DNA from: Amphritea sp963669425
Lineage (GTDB): Bacteria; Pseudomonadota; Gammaproteobacteria; Pseudomonadales; Balneatricaceae
Assembly (NCBI GenBank): GCA_963669425.2
Contig: CAXXNC010000002.1
Location: 1,736,001-1,800,000, forward strand
Direction: 5' to 3'
DNA: 64,000 bases
The notes beneath the pieces were generated by a model. It saw only the letters and a program-made list of their open reading frames with translations, was not told where the DNA came from and searched no databases. The position numbers and the translations under genes are program-made. Positions 25,268 through 33,610 of this stretch are shown here, piece after piece. Each line of letters begins with the position of its first letter. Position 1 is the stretch's first letter.

Positions 25268-26089
25268 AGCTTCAAGCGTCTCGTCTCAATTAAATCTAGT
25301 TATGATTCATTTACGGATTATAAAAAAAAAGTCATAAGTAGCTCAATGAAAACCCCATTCACCGAACCTTATAGTGGATATAACTGAAAAAAATAGTACT
25401 AAAATCAACGCGTTTTAGATGGTATACATTGGTTGTATGTGTAGATTTATTTAGAAATACGAGAAGTAAATCCCTGGCATTGAAAACAATAATCATTTAA
25501 CTGAATGCTTAATACTCAATCAGGCCTTAAATAAACTGAGTCAGTTGTATTTTTATAACCCAGCAAACTTAACGACTCCCGTTTTATCATAATTAAGCCA
25601 ACGATCAGCCATCCAACTATACCCTGTTATTACCCTGTCATTTCCGGCGTTCTCTATTCAGCAGGCAATCCAGCAGACAATCACTTCATCCTTTATCAGC
25701 CTTCATCTGCCAGCCATTTTCTACTCCGGACACTGTAGCAGTTTTCGAAACTTTTAATTCTTCAACAAAAAATTTACTGCCCCTCCTGCTTTCCAGATGT
25801 CTGCTTAACAGCGCTTCAAAGCTGTTCAAAAAAGCTCATCAACACTAGCAAATAGTCTAAGAATGTATGTAATTTAGACTAAAGTATGCCGACATTGCTT
25901 GATTTAAGGCGTCTTATCGCTAACATTGTCGACAATCCTGAAAAACTAATAATTCATATTGCAGGAAATAGCGGTTCGCTTGACGGCTGAATATATGACT
26001 GGCTTGAAGATCGGACAGCTCCAACGATGACCGTAGCCCCGTGAAACAGTAGTAGATTCAGAAACGTCCCATCTGCGTGAGGTATAAAA
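25268..26089. promoter_or_regulatory. 822-bp divergent intergenic region between two aconitase genes
   Basis: The longest gene-free stretch in the window. It is AT-rich from 25270 to about 25900 and ends with a GAGGTATAAAA site before acnA. A leftward open frame at 25946-26161 overlaps the acnA start and has no ribosome-binding site, so I treat it as chance. Promoters for both genes must lie here; I could not pick a -35/-10 pair with confidence. No tRNA-like or riboswitch-like fold stood out. Confidence 0.5.
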
Positions 26090-28807
26090 ATGACAAGCTC
26101 TATCGATTTCGATCCATCCAGTTCTGTTAAAACACTCCCGGGAACAGCACACAGCTACCACAGCCTTCCAGATACCGCTGAGCAGTTTGGTATCAATCTT
26201 GATCAGTTGCCCTTTTCTCTACGCCCTATCCTGGAAGGCATCGCTCGCAACGTTGGTCAGAATGGCGTAACTGCTGAGCAGGTTAAGGCGCTGGGCGGCT
26301 GGGCAGAACACCAGGGTAAAGAGCCAATCGAAATTCCCTTCACCGCTGGTCGCGTCATTATGCATGACCTGAGTGGCACGCCGGCTATTGTTGACTTCGC
26401 GGCTATGCGCTCTGCGGTACAGCGCATGGATCTGGACCCGGCCATTATTGAACCTCTGGTACGTGCCGATCTGGTCATCGATCACACGGTTACTATGGAC
26501 AATACAGGCAGCCCTGCTTCGCTAAGAATCAATGGCGAGCTGGAAGCTGAACGAAATAAAGAGCGTTACGCATTCCTTAAATGGGGCGCGCAGGCATTCG
26601 ACACTATCCGAATCATTCCGCCGCAGACCGGTATTGTGCATCAGGTTAACCTGGAATATCTGGCACAGGGCTATCTCGACATCAAAGGGCTGATGGTACC
26701 GGATACCCTGATCGGTATGGATAGCCACACGCCGATGGCTAACGCGCTGGGCATCGTTGGCTGGGGTGTTGGTGGTATTGAAGCTGGTGCATCCATGCTC
26801 GGCCAGCCGATGCAGATGCTGGCACCCGAAGTTGTCGGTGTTGAGCTGACAGGCGCACTCAGAGAAGGTGTTACCGCAACAGACCTGGTGCTGACAATCA
26901 CAGAAATGCTGCGTAACTTCCCTGGCGGCGTTGTTGGTAAATTTGTTGAATATGTTGGTGAAGGCTGTGCCAACCTGTCTCTGCCAGACCGCGCCACTAT
27001 CGCCAACATGTCACCCGAATATGGTGCAACTATGGGCTTCTTCCCATTCGACGAAGTGTCCGCAGATTATATGAGAGCGACCGGTCGTGATGGAGATCTG
27101 CCTCTGGAATTCTACAGAGCACAGAATATGGCGTGGAAACCTGGTCAGACACTGCCGCGCTACACCGATCTGCTTAAGCTTGATCTGTCTACCGTCGAGC
27201 CTTCTGTTGCTGGTCCGAAGCGACCGCAGGATCGCCTGCCACTGGCAGAGATCGGCAACGTATTCAGAAAAGCCGCCGCTGAAGGCGAGCGTAATCCTGA
27301 AGTCGTAACAGTGACGCCGATGAAGGCGGACGATGCGGGTATTTTCGTTGCCCAGCCTGAACGTGAGCTAAAAGACGGCGATATTGTGATTGCGGCGATC
27401 ACCGCTTGTACCAACACTTCTAACCCAGGCCTGCTGATCGCGGCTGGCCTGCTGGCGAAGAAAGCCAACGAACTGGGTATGAAAGTACCTGATGGCGTGA
27501 AAACATCTCTGGCTCCGGGATCACCAGTTGCCACCGACTTCCTGACCAAAGCAGGACTGCAACAACACCTGGATGCCCTGGGCTTTAATACCGCTGGCTA
27601 CGGTTGTACAACCTGTGTAGGTAACTCCGGCCCGCTGGCACCAAGCATCGAAGAAGCACTGCAGAACCACGACATTATCGCTGCATCTGTGCTGTCTGGT
27701 AACCGTAACTTCGAAGGCCGTGTACACCCGGATGTAGATACCAACTTCCTGATGTCACCACCGCTGGTTGTGGCGATGGCAATGGCAGGCAACGTCAATA
27801 TCGACGTTACTACCCAGCCAATCGGCCAGGACGCCACAGGTGATGATGTTTACCTGAAAGATATCTGGCCTAGTAATGCTGAAATTTCTCAGACCATGCT
27901 GGAGTGTATGGATCCGAAAGCGTTCCGCGAAACCTATGAAAACGCACTGGATGGCCCGGCCACATGGCAGAATCTGGAATCCCCTACCGGCCCTGTTTAT
28001 GACTGGGCACCGGATTCTACCTACATTCAGGAGATCTCTTTCTTCGATGGATTCTCACTGGAAACCCCGGCAGATTCATTAAACAACATCTCTACAGCGC
28101 GCATGCTGGTGATGTGTGACGACAACACAACCACCGACCATATTTCACCGGTAAGCCGTATCCGCCCGGATTCACCTCCAGGGGAATACCTGAGTTCACA
28201 GGGTGTTGCAGATGAAGATATGACATCTCTGGGTGCTCGCCGTGGTAACCACCATGTCATGCTGCGCAGTATTTTCGGCAACGTAAAAGCCCGAAACCTG
28301 CTGCTACCAGGCACCACAGGCGCAGTAACGAATTATTACTCGGCTGACAGTGCTCCGGCACAGATGTCTATTTACGATGCAGCGGAACGTTACCGTGAAG
28401 AAGGTACGTCGACTGTTGTCTTCGGTGGCAAGTTGTACGGCACAGGCTCATCACGGGACTGGGCTGCTAAAGGCCCTGCTCTGCTGGGTGTTAAAGCGAT
28501 TATCGCCGAGAGCTTTGAGCGTATTCACAAATCCAACCTGGTGGGTATGGGTGTACTGCCTCTGCAACTGCCAGAAGGTGTAACACGCGCCTCTCTGAAT
28601 CTGGATGGTACTGAAACCTTCGACCTGAATGGTATCGATACCCTTGAGCCTCGGGGTGTTGTAAGCCTGACCATAAACAGAGCCGATGGTTCATCACAGC
28701 AACTGGAATTGACCTCTCGTGTCGACACTTCATCTGAACTGGATCAGATCCGTCACAAAGGTATTCTGCCAATGGTTCTGCGGGATATTATCGCCTCTAA
28801 TACATAA
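26090..28807 (+). CDS. acnA: aconitate hydratase A
   Basis: A 905-residue AcnA/IRP-type aconitase, structurally distinct from AcnB: the catalytic domains come first and the swivel domain last. Recognisable are DHTVTMDN, RYAFLKWGAQAFDTIRIIPPQTGIVHQVNLE (family block at about residues 160-190), MDSHTPMANALGIVGWGVGG, cluster cysteine in TACTNTSNPG, GYGCTTCVGNSGPL with the other two cysteines, and YGTGSSRDWAAKG in the swivel domain. The ATG has GAGG ten bases upstream. E. coli AcnA is 891 residues. The gene is followed by a GC-rich hairpin. In E. coli AcnA is the stress-stable form; that role here is an inference. Confidence 0.94.
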   Translation: MTSSIDFDPSSSVKTLPGTAHSYHSLPDTAEQFGINLDQLPFSLRPILEGIARNVGQNGVTAEQVKALGGWAEHQGKEPIEIPFTAGRVIMHDLSGTPAIVDFAAMRSAVQRMDLDPAIIEPLVRADLVIDHTVTMDNTGSPASLRINGELEAERNKERYAFLKWGAQAFDTIRIIPPQTGIVHQVNLEYLAQGYLDIKGLMVPDTLIGMDSHTPMANALGIVGWGVGGIEAGASMLGQPMQMLAPEVVGVELTGALREGVTATDLVLTITEMLRNFPGGVVGKFVEYVGEGCANLSLPDRATIANMSPEYGATMGFFPFDEVSADYMRATGRDGDLPLEFYRAQNMAWKPGQTLPRYTDLLKLDLSTVEPSVAGPKRPQDRLPLAEIGNVFRKAAAEGERNPEVVTVTPMKADDAGIFVAQPERELKDGDIVIAAITACTNTSNPGLLIAAGLLAKKANELGMKVPDGVKTSLAPGSPVATDFLTKAGLQQHLDALGFNTAGYGCTTCVGNSGPLAPSIEEALQNHDIIAASVLSGNRNFEGRVHPDVDTNFLMSPPLVVAMAMAGNVNIDVTTQPIGQDATGDDVYLKDIWPSNAEISQTMLECMDPKAFRETYENALDGPATWQNLESPTGPVYDWAPDSTYIQEISFFDGFSLETPADSLNNISTARMLVMCDDNTTTDHISPVSRIRPDSPPGEYLSSQGVADEDMTSLGARRGNHHVMLRSIFGNVKARNLLLPGTTGAVTNYYSADSAPAQMSIYDAAERYREEGTSTVVFGGKLYGTGSSRDWAAKGPALLGVKAIIAESFERIHKSNLVGMGVLPLQLPEGVTRASLNLDGTETFDLNGIDTLEPRGVVSLTINRADGSSQQLELTSRVDTSSELDQIRHKGILPMVLRDIIASNT

Positions 28808-28840
28808 GCAGTCCCCCGGGCAGAGGCAGGTAATAGTAGC

Positions 28841-28866
28841 GGCCGGCTCAACGCCGGCCATTAAAG
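28841..28866 (+). terminator. possible terminator of acnA
   Basis: Perfect 7-bp GC stem GGCCGGC / GCCGGCC, loop TCAAC, 33 bases after the acnA stop. The sequence after it (ATTAAAG) is a weak U-tract, so this alone may be inefficient. Confidence 0.4.
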
Positions 28867-28953
28867 AGCAACAATTATCTATGATCTGATCATACATACC
28901 GGATCTGTTTCAAAAAGCGACCAGGGCGAAATACACCCAGGTCAGCGACAATT

Positions 28954-29027
28954 AAAAAACCGCTACCCAGTGAATTGCAGCGCTAATCACCTTAAGTGAA
29001 CTGCCTTGTACCTGGTGGCGGTTTTTT
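28954..29027. terminator. bidirectional terminator-like hairpin with long loop
   Basis: AAAAAACCGC at 28954-28963 pairs with GCGGTTTTTT at 29018-29027, and the inner CCAG/CTGG extends the stem. The 40-base loop contains smaller repeats. It is a plausible second terminator for acnA, or the site of a small transcript ending here. Confidence 0.5.
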
Positions 29028-29145
29028 ATTAGCTGCAGCAGGGGCAAGAATTTTGTAAAGAACTATTAAGATTACACTTCAGAGGTATACAGGCAGCACC
29101 TGAGCACTGATACATTCAGTATTCTGATCACGCAGGAGCAGGGCC

Positions 29146-29520
29146 TTGGACAGTTCACAGTACTTTTACCGCAATGTTGTCTTCACACGTCGGAATGGCA
29201 AAGTAGCATTAGCCGATATTCATAATCCAGACCACACCACCGAGCTGGAAGACTGGCTTGGCCTGGTTATATCTCTGGCTGATGGCAAGCATACTCTGCA
29301 ACAGCTCACTGAATTTATTGCTACGCAATATCCAGCCTCTGTGCCTGTTAACCTTCAGGACACCATTGAATCCGTCATTCAGAGACTGACTGAGGGGAAA
29401 CTGATTAAGCTGACCGATCAACCTGTTGAACTCCCCTATTACCTCTCTCAGCCGATCGAGCAACTGAACCCAGAAGTAGCTAAGCGGAAGATGCATGAAG
29501 ATGGCTACACTCAGCACTGA
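29146..29520 (+). CDS. PqqD-like small protein
   Basis: A 124-residue soluble protein with a TTG start behind GGAGCAGGGCC. The core (about residues 30-95: WLGLVISLADGKHTLQQLTEFIATQYP, then LQDTIESVIQRLTEGKLIKL) has the helix pattern of PqqD-type winged-helix peptide carriers. Those proteins bind precursor peptides for radical SAM or other RiPP enzymes. No PQQ genes, precursor peptide or RiPP enzyme is near, so a RiPP role is not supported. It could simply be a PqqD-like domain used for protein contact. The fold call is by eye. Confidence 0.5.
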   Translation: MDSSQYFYRNVVFTRRNGKVALADIHNPDHTTELEDWLGLVISLADGKHTLQQLTEFIATQYPASVPVNLQDTIESVIQRLTEGKLIKLTDQPVELPYYLSQPIEQLNPEVAKRKMHEDGYTQH

Positions 29521-29627
29521 CTATCAAACCAGAGCCGAATCGAAAATCGCCTTTCTTCCTATCGATTTTGTGCAATACTGATACTGAGAAAACCGCAGTA
29601 TCTCCTTAATTTTTATAAGGAAAATGC

Positions 29628-30590
29628 ATGAAAAAGCCTGATTTCCCTGCCGATGAAGCAACACGTCTCGAATCACTGCGAGCATTGCAGGTTCTGGATA
29701 CTGACGCTGAGGAGCGGTTTGATCGCCTGACCCGTCTTGCGCAACGGATGTTTAATGTTCCGATCGCCCTGGTCAGTCTGGTGGATACAGACAGGCAATG
29801 GTTTAAATCGGCAGCAGGACTCGATGCCCCAGAGACCCCAAGAGATATATCTTTCTGCGGTCACGCAATCCTTGGTGATGAGGTCTTCACAGTCAACGAC
29901 GCCAGCAAGGACCTTCGCTTCAGCGACAACCCTCTGGTTACCGACGATCCCAACATACGCTTTTACGCCGGCTGTCCGCTCAAAGCGCTGGATGGCAGCA
30001 AGCTGGGAACCCTCTGCCTGATCGACAGAAAACCCCGACAGATGAGCCAGGGCGATATCGAAGCACTGCAGGATCTGGCTGGCATGGCTGAAAAAGAGCT
30101 CGCTGCTACCCAACTGGCTACTCTGGATGATCTGACTATGATCAGTAACCGCCGCGGGTTTACCCTGCTGGCGGATAAAGCGCTACAAATGTGCGCCAGA
30201 AACGGTTTACCTGCCACACTATTGTATCTGGACCTGAATAATTTCAAGCTGATCAATGATACTCACGGACACTGCGAGGGCGATCGGGCACTGCTGGCCT
30301 TTACCGAGCTGGTTAAATCAACATTCCGGGAATCGGATATTTTTGCCCGCCTGGGTGGCGATGAGTTCTGCATCCTGCTTACCGGCACTGACGCGGCACA
30401 GGCAGAAGACTCTGTTGCCCGACTACGATACCGGACCCATGATTTTAACGATCGACTGCAGGAGAACTATCTACTCTCTTTCAGCACCGGATTACTGGAG
30501 ATCGACTTCAGCGACACCCCTTATGATATAGAGTCGCTGATCTGTCAGGCAGATAAGCTGATGTACCAGGAAAAGCAGCAGAAAAACTGA
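29628..30590 (+). CDS. GAF-GGDEF diguanylate cyclase
   Basis: A 320-residue cytosolic protein making the second messenger c-di-GMP. Residues about 20-155 form a GAF domain (RFDRLTRLAQRMFNVPIALVSLVD, then PDEFCGHAIL-type region and FYAGCPLKALDGSKLGTLCLID), typical of small-molecule sensors. The GGDEF domain spans about 165-318 with the intact signature LGGDEF at 243-247 and an RxxD inhibitory site (R234-E-S-D237) five residues upstream, so product feedback inhibition is expected. It has no membrane segment. The ATG has AAGGAAAA upstream. It is probably monocistronic. Confidence 0.92.
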   Translation: MKKPDFPADEATRLESLRALQVLDTDAEERFDRLTRLAQRMFNVPIALVSLVDTDRQWFKSAAGLDAPETPRDISFCGHAILGDEVFTVNDASKDLRFSDNPLVTDDPNIRFYAGCPLKALDGSKLGTLCLIDRKPRQMSQGDIEALQDLAGMAEKELAATQLATLDDLTMISNRRGFTLLADKALQMCARNGLPATLLYLDLNNFKLINDTHGHCEGDRALLAFTELVKSTFRESDIFARLGGDEFCILLTGTDAAQAEDSVARLRYRTHDFNDRLQENYLLSFSTGLLEIDFSDTPYDIESLICQADKLMYQEKQQKN

Positions 30591-30657
30591 CTGCCTCTAA
30601 ACAAGCCTGCTTAAACCACGTAAAATCAGACTTTGAAATTAATCTGCCGGAGTTGTT

Positions 30658-31065
30658 ATGAGTCTCGAAGATGTTGATAAGCCAGTAACCAAAGATGATG
30701 AAACCGCACAAACCAAGAATGGTTTCCTGGCTCTGGTTTCAAAAATGGTTTTCGACGAACAACTGCCTGTCCGTTTCATGTACAAGACTGTGCCCGCTCA
30801 CCTGAATGACACAGGCTGGCGTATGTATACCGGATACGAAACACCGGAATATCTGGAAGATGAAGCGGTTAATATGATCGCTGTACCCGTCGAAAAGATC
30901 ACCAGCATGGATCCCTCAATGGTGGAGCTGGTTGAGTACAACGCCGGCACCGTGTGGGAACGCACACCAGAATCAGAAGGCTGGGAACGGGTCTATGACT
31001 TCAAAATCCCTGCAGAAAACGTCGAAGTAAACATCACCAACGATGTGGAACAGTTCAAGCACTGA
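30658..31065 (+). CDS. DUF2185 (immunity-like) protein
   Basis: A 135-residue soluble protein. The segment LALVSKMVFDEQLPVRFMYKTVP followed by GWRMYTGYETPEYLED and the MIAVPVEKITSMDPSM block fit DUF2185 as I recall it; members of this family have been predicted as immunity proteins in polymorphic toxin systems. Nothing toxin-like lies beside it: its neighbours are a diguanylate cyclase and ibpA. It starts 67 bases after the cyclase gene. Function unknown. This is the second immunity-like orphan in the window. Confidence 0.65.
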   Translation: MSLEDVDKPVTKDDETAQTKNGFLALVSKMVFDEQLPVRFMYKTVPAHLNDTGWRMYTGYETPEYLEDEAVNMIAVPVEKITSMDPSMVELVEYNAGTVWERTPESEGWERVYDFKIPAENVEVNITNDVEQFKH

Positions 31066-31123
31066 TCTAAGTAATTATTTATAAGCACTGGATTTATCTT
31101 CACTGCTTATTTCTTTACCCCGG

Positions 31124-31151
31124 CTTGAAATCTTTCTGACGATCCTCATTA
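31124..31151 (+). promoter_or_regulatory. sigma-32 (heat shock) promoter of ibpA
   Basis: CTTGAAA at 31124-31130 and CCTCATTA at 31144-31151, spaced 13 bases, match the sigma-32 consensus (CTTGAAA, about 11-16 bases, CCCCATNT) closely. It lies about 90 bases before the ibpA start codon, leaving a leader for the thermometer described next. Confidence 0.75.
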
Positions 31152-31160
31152 AGTAATACA

Positions 31161-31242
31161 ACAGGTGCTCATGGGAGGCCTGTTCTAACCCGCCTGATCA
31201 TTGTGATAGGCACACACCGTATTGCTTTATGAGGATATATCT
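31161..31242 (+). ncRNA. probable ROSE-like RNA thermometer in the ibpA leader
   Basis: Three successive hairpins can be drawn: CAGG...CCTG at about 31162-31182, GCCT-ATCA / TGAT-GGC at 31192-31211, and a last short hairpin in which TTGCT at 31222-31226 faces the AGGA of the ribosome-binding site (31232-31235) across a TTATG loop. A U(U/C)GCU strand opposing the Shine-Dalgarno is the hallmark of ROSE elements, which free ribosome binding at heat-shock temperature in small heat-shock genes of proteobacteria. Confidence 0.65.
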
Positions 31243-31662
31243 ATGCGTCAGTTTGACCTTTCTCCGCTGTACCGCTCCGCTATTGGCTTTGACCGTCTGG
31301 CTTCCATGCTGGATAACGCCAGTCGTAATGAGCAGAACCAGAATGGCTACCCACCGTACAATATTGAACTGATCAACGAACATGCCTATCGCATCACCAT
31401 GGCGATCGCCGGTTTCAGCAAGCAGGAAGTCAGCATCCTTACCGAACACAACATGCTGACTGTTACAGGTACCAAACAGCCTGAAGAAACGGAACGCCAG
31501 TACCTTTATCAGGGCATCGCGGCCCGTGGATTTGAACGTAAATTCCAGCTGGCTGACCATGTAAAAGTGACCGATGCCACTCTCGAAAATGGCTTACTGC
31601 ATATCGACCTGGTGCAGGAAATTCCAGAAGCGATGAAGCCCCGTACAATTGAGATCAGCTAA
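31243..31662 (+). CDS. ibpA: small heat shock protein IbpA (Hsp20)
   Basis: A 139-residue ATP-independent holdase that binds aggregating proteins. It begins MRQFDLSPLYRSAIGFDRL, nearly the E. coli IbpA start, and has the alpha-crystallin domain from YPPYNIELINEHAYRITMAIAG to ATLENGLLHIDLVQEIPEA, ending KPRTIEIS like E. coli (PRRIEIN). A longer frame from 31222 would place seven residues ahead of this conserved start and overlap the ribosome-binding site GAGGA, so 31243 is the start. It is controlled by a sigma-32-type promoter and a ROSE-like leader, both visible upstream. Confidence 0.95.
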   Translation: MRQFDLSPLYRSAIGFDRLASMLDNASRNEQNQNGYPPYNIELINEHAYRITMAIAGFSKQEVSILTEHNMLTVTGTKQPEETERQYLYQGIAARGFERKFQLADHVKVTDATLENGLLHIDLVQEIPEAMKPRTIEIS

Positions 31663-31702
31663 ACAGAGCAGATCAGGAGTCAGGTACTTGCCTGACTCCA
31701 TG

Positions 31703-32221
31703 CTATAAATCCAACTGCTGACGATACAAATCCGCCATCTCAGTATCAAAACAACAGAATATTACCCGCTCAGGTGTTGAACCGTCTTCGATTCCACTGA
31801 GCGCAGAACTGACACTGTCACAGGCAATTTTTACAGCCTGTTCTCTGGGATAGCCATAGATACCGCAGCTTATGGCTGGAAAGGCGATACTTCTGAGGTA
31901 ATGTTCCTGAGCCAGAGCGATCGAATTCAGATAACAGTCGCGCAACTTCTTCGCTTCATCAACACCGCCCCCCTGCCAGACCGGCCCGACAGTATGAATC
32001 ACATAACTGGCAGGCAGGTTATAACCACGGGTCAGCCTGGCCTGCCCTGTAGGACATCCATCCAGCATCCTGCATTCGGTCAGAAGCTCAGGACCTGCCG
32101 CCAGATGTATGGCGCCATCCACCCCACCACCGCCCAGCAGAGTACTGTTGGCAGCATTGACGATTACATCAACTTTCAGAGTTGTAATATCGCCAGTCAT
32201 CACCTCAATACTGGTTTTCAT
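31703..32221 (-). CDS. ymdB: O-acetyl-ADP-ribose deacetylase, macrodomain (YmdB type)
   Basis: A 172-residue macrodomain protein that removes acetyl or ADP-ribose groups from ADP-ribose derivatives. Motifs: VIVNAANSTLLGGGGVDGAIH, CPTGQARLTRGYNLPASYVIHTVGP and FPAISCGIYGYPREQAV, close to E. coli YmdB. The ATG at 32221 overlaps the stop of amrA (ATGA), while the frame's upstream start at 32254 has no better site, so 32221 is used. The overlap suggests translational coupling to the AmmeMemoRadiSam genes, which is unusual company for a macrodomain. Confidence 0.9.
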   Translation of the reverse strand: MKTSIEVMTGDITTLKVDVIVNAANSTLLGGGGVDGAIHLAAGPELLTECRMLDGCPTGQARLTRGYNLPASYVIHTVGPVWQGGGVDEAKKLRDCYLNSIALAQEHYLRSIAFPAISCGIYGYPREQAVKIACDSVSSALSGIEDGSTPERVIFCCFDTEMADLYRQQLDL

Positions 32222-32787
32222 TCGTTTATCTTCACCGCCTGGTAGGTAAAACACTCCATTTCATCACTCCAGAAGTCCGGAGCGATCCCTGCTTTTTGCT
32301 TAAGCCGCTCAACAAACTGACCCGGTTCGGGCAACTGCTCCCACACCGATGGCAGAAAGGTCGCCTGCCGACCACCCAGTGAAAGTATTAAACCATCCAC
32401 GTCAGGCCTGATAGTTTTCAGCAGCTCCGCCTCGCCGGATACATTCAACCGAACCGGCTCAGTCAGCACCGAGATCTCTATATGGATCAATGCTGTTTCC
32501 GTGAACGAGACCGGATCGAACCGTGGGTCATTATATGCAGCCTGACAGGCGTAACGCGCAACAGCCTGGTACAAAGGCAAACCGGCCTTTAAAGTGCCGA
32601 TACAACCTCTTAGCTGTCCTGCAATACGCAGTGTTACAAAACAGGCCCGATTCTGCCTGAGCTCAGCCGGAACAGAATCACCCAGTGCCGCAATCGCGTC
32701 CTCCGGCGCAGCCGAACAGATTGAATCTCTGGCTAGCTTCAGTAACAGCTTTGAATCCGATTCAGTGTAACGCTCAACAGAAGGCAT
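32218..32787 (-). CDS. amrA: AmmeMemoRadiSam system protein A (AMMECR1 domain)
   Basis: A 189-residue AMMECR1-fold protein; family hallmarks are the ACFVTLRIAGQLRGCIGTL block, AYNDPRFDPVSFTE, HIEISVLTEPVRL and a PSVWEQLPEPGQFVERLKQKAG segment near the end. The frame is open to 32898, but the ATG at 32787 (MPSVERYTESDSKLLL) gives a normal N-terminus and overlaps the end of amrB by 14 bases. Function of the family is unresolved; in bacteria it occurs with Memo and a radical SAM protein, as here. It overlaps the macrodomain gene by four bases downstream. Confidence 0.88.
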   Translation of the reverse strand: MPSVERYTESDSKLLLKLARDSICSAAPEDAIAALGDSVPAELRQNRACFVTLRIAGQLRGCIGTLKAGLPLYQAVARYACQAAYNDPRFDPVSFTETALIHIEISVLTEPVRLNVSGEAELLKTIRPDVDGLILSLGGRQATFLPSVWEQLPEPGQFVERLKQKAGIAPDFWSDEMECFTYQAVKINE

Positions 32788-33553
32788 ATGCCGCGTACCC
32801 CACCACCCGATCATGACTTCCCGCAGTGTCACCGGAATTACAGGCTGCCAGTTTTTCCGCGCGGAGACCCAGCCGTTTCGCGGCAGCCAGTAAACCATTT
32901 ACCGCATAACAGCCACAGGCCTGCTCAGGTAAGAGCGTTGGCTGTAGCTGCTCAATATTCTGCATTGTTAACTGATCGATTTCACAGGCACTGCTGTAAT
33001 CATGGAAATGGCTCAGATCCGAGCTGACAATCACAAGGCTTTCGTTGTTTCGGAGCAGTTGCTCCTGAAGATCAGCAACCTGTTCTGCAGAACTCTGCCC
33101 TACAGCTATTGCGACAATAGGTAATTCGGAACCGATACGTTGCAGGAAAGGTAACTGCACCTCAAGACAGTGCTCCTGATTGTGCGCCCTGTTGTCATAG
33201 CCGGCGACTCCGCTCTGGACCAGGGTTTCCGAGAAGCGCCGGTCAACCTCCAGCAGTCCAAGCGGCGTCTGCCATTCATCAGCATCAAGAACGGCCAGGC
33301 CCTTCAGGGGAAACCGGTGAGAAGGTCCCAGCAGGACAATACGCTGATATACATTCAGAGAAGCACGACAACGATTGTAAGCGCGCGCAGCTATTGCACC
33401 GGAGTAGATTAAGCCCGCATGGGGGACAATCAGCGCCCGGGGCATATCGCCAGCCTGACGATGCTGATCAAGCAAGCCATCAACCAGCTCACAGAGTTCG
33501 ACCGGGTCTTCCGGGTAAAACAACCCGGCCACGGCAGATTGCTTCATTCTCAT
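32774..33553 (-). CDS. amrB: AmmeMemoRadiSam system protein B (MEMO1 family)
   Basis: A 259-residue member of the Memo family, related in fold to non-haem iron dioxygenases of the LigB type. Visible family features are AVAGLFYPEDP at the N-terminus, PHAGLIYSGAIAARAY, LLGPSHRFPL, the HNQEHCLEVQLPFLQ motif with histidines and a glutamate, VSSDLSHFHDY and CGCYAVNGLLAA. I start at the ATG at 33553, which has GGAAG five bases upstream. It is divergent from amrS, the start codons being 57 bases apart, and is followed by amrA with overlap. Confidence 0.9.
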   Translation of the reverse strand: MRMKQSAVAGLFYPEDPVELCELVDGLLDQHRQAGDMPRALIVPHAGLIYSGAIAARAYNRCRASLNVYQRIVLLGPSHRFPLKGLAVLDADEWQTPLGLLEVDRRFSETLVQSGVAGYDNRAHNQEHCLEVQLPFLQRIGSELPIVAIAVGQSSAEQVADLQEQLLRNNESLVIVSSDLSHFHDYSSACEIDQLTMQNIEQLQPTLLPEQACGCYAVNGLLAAAKRLGLRAEKLAACNSGDTAGSHDRVVGYAAYAFC

Positions 33554-33610
33554 ATACACTTCCAGTCAGGTTCTGTCTGAATTATAGCCGTGCCTGATCA
33601 GGAAACATTG

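Larger units (their letters stand above)
28808..29145. other. non-coding stretch after acnA
   Basis: Contains a GGCCGGC / GCCGGCC hairpin at 28841-28859 just after acnA, then a second inverted repeat with A- and T-rich flanks at 28954-29027 described separately. No gene is supported in it. Confidence 0.5.
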
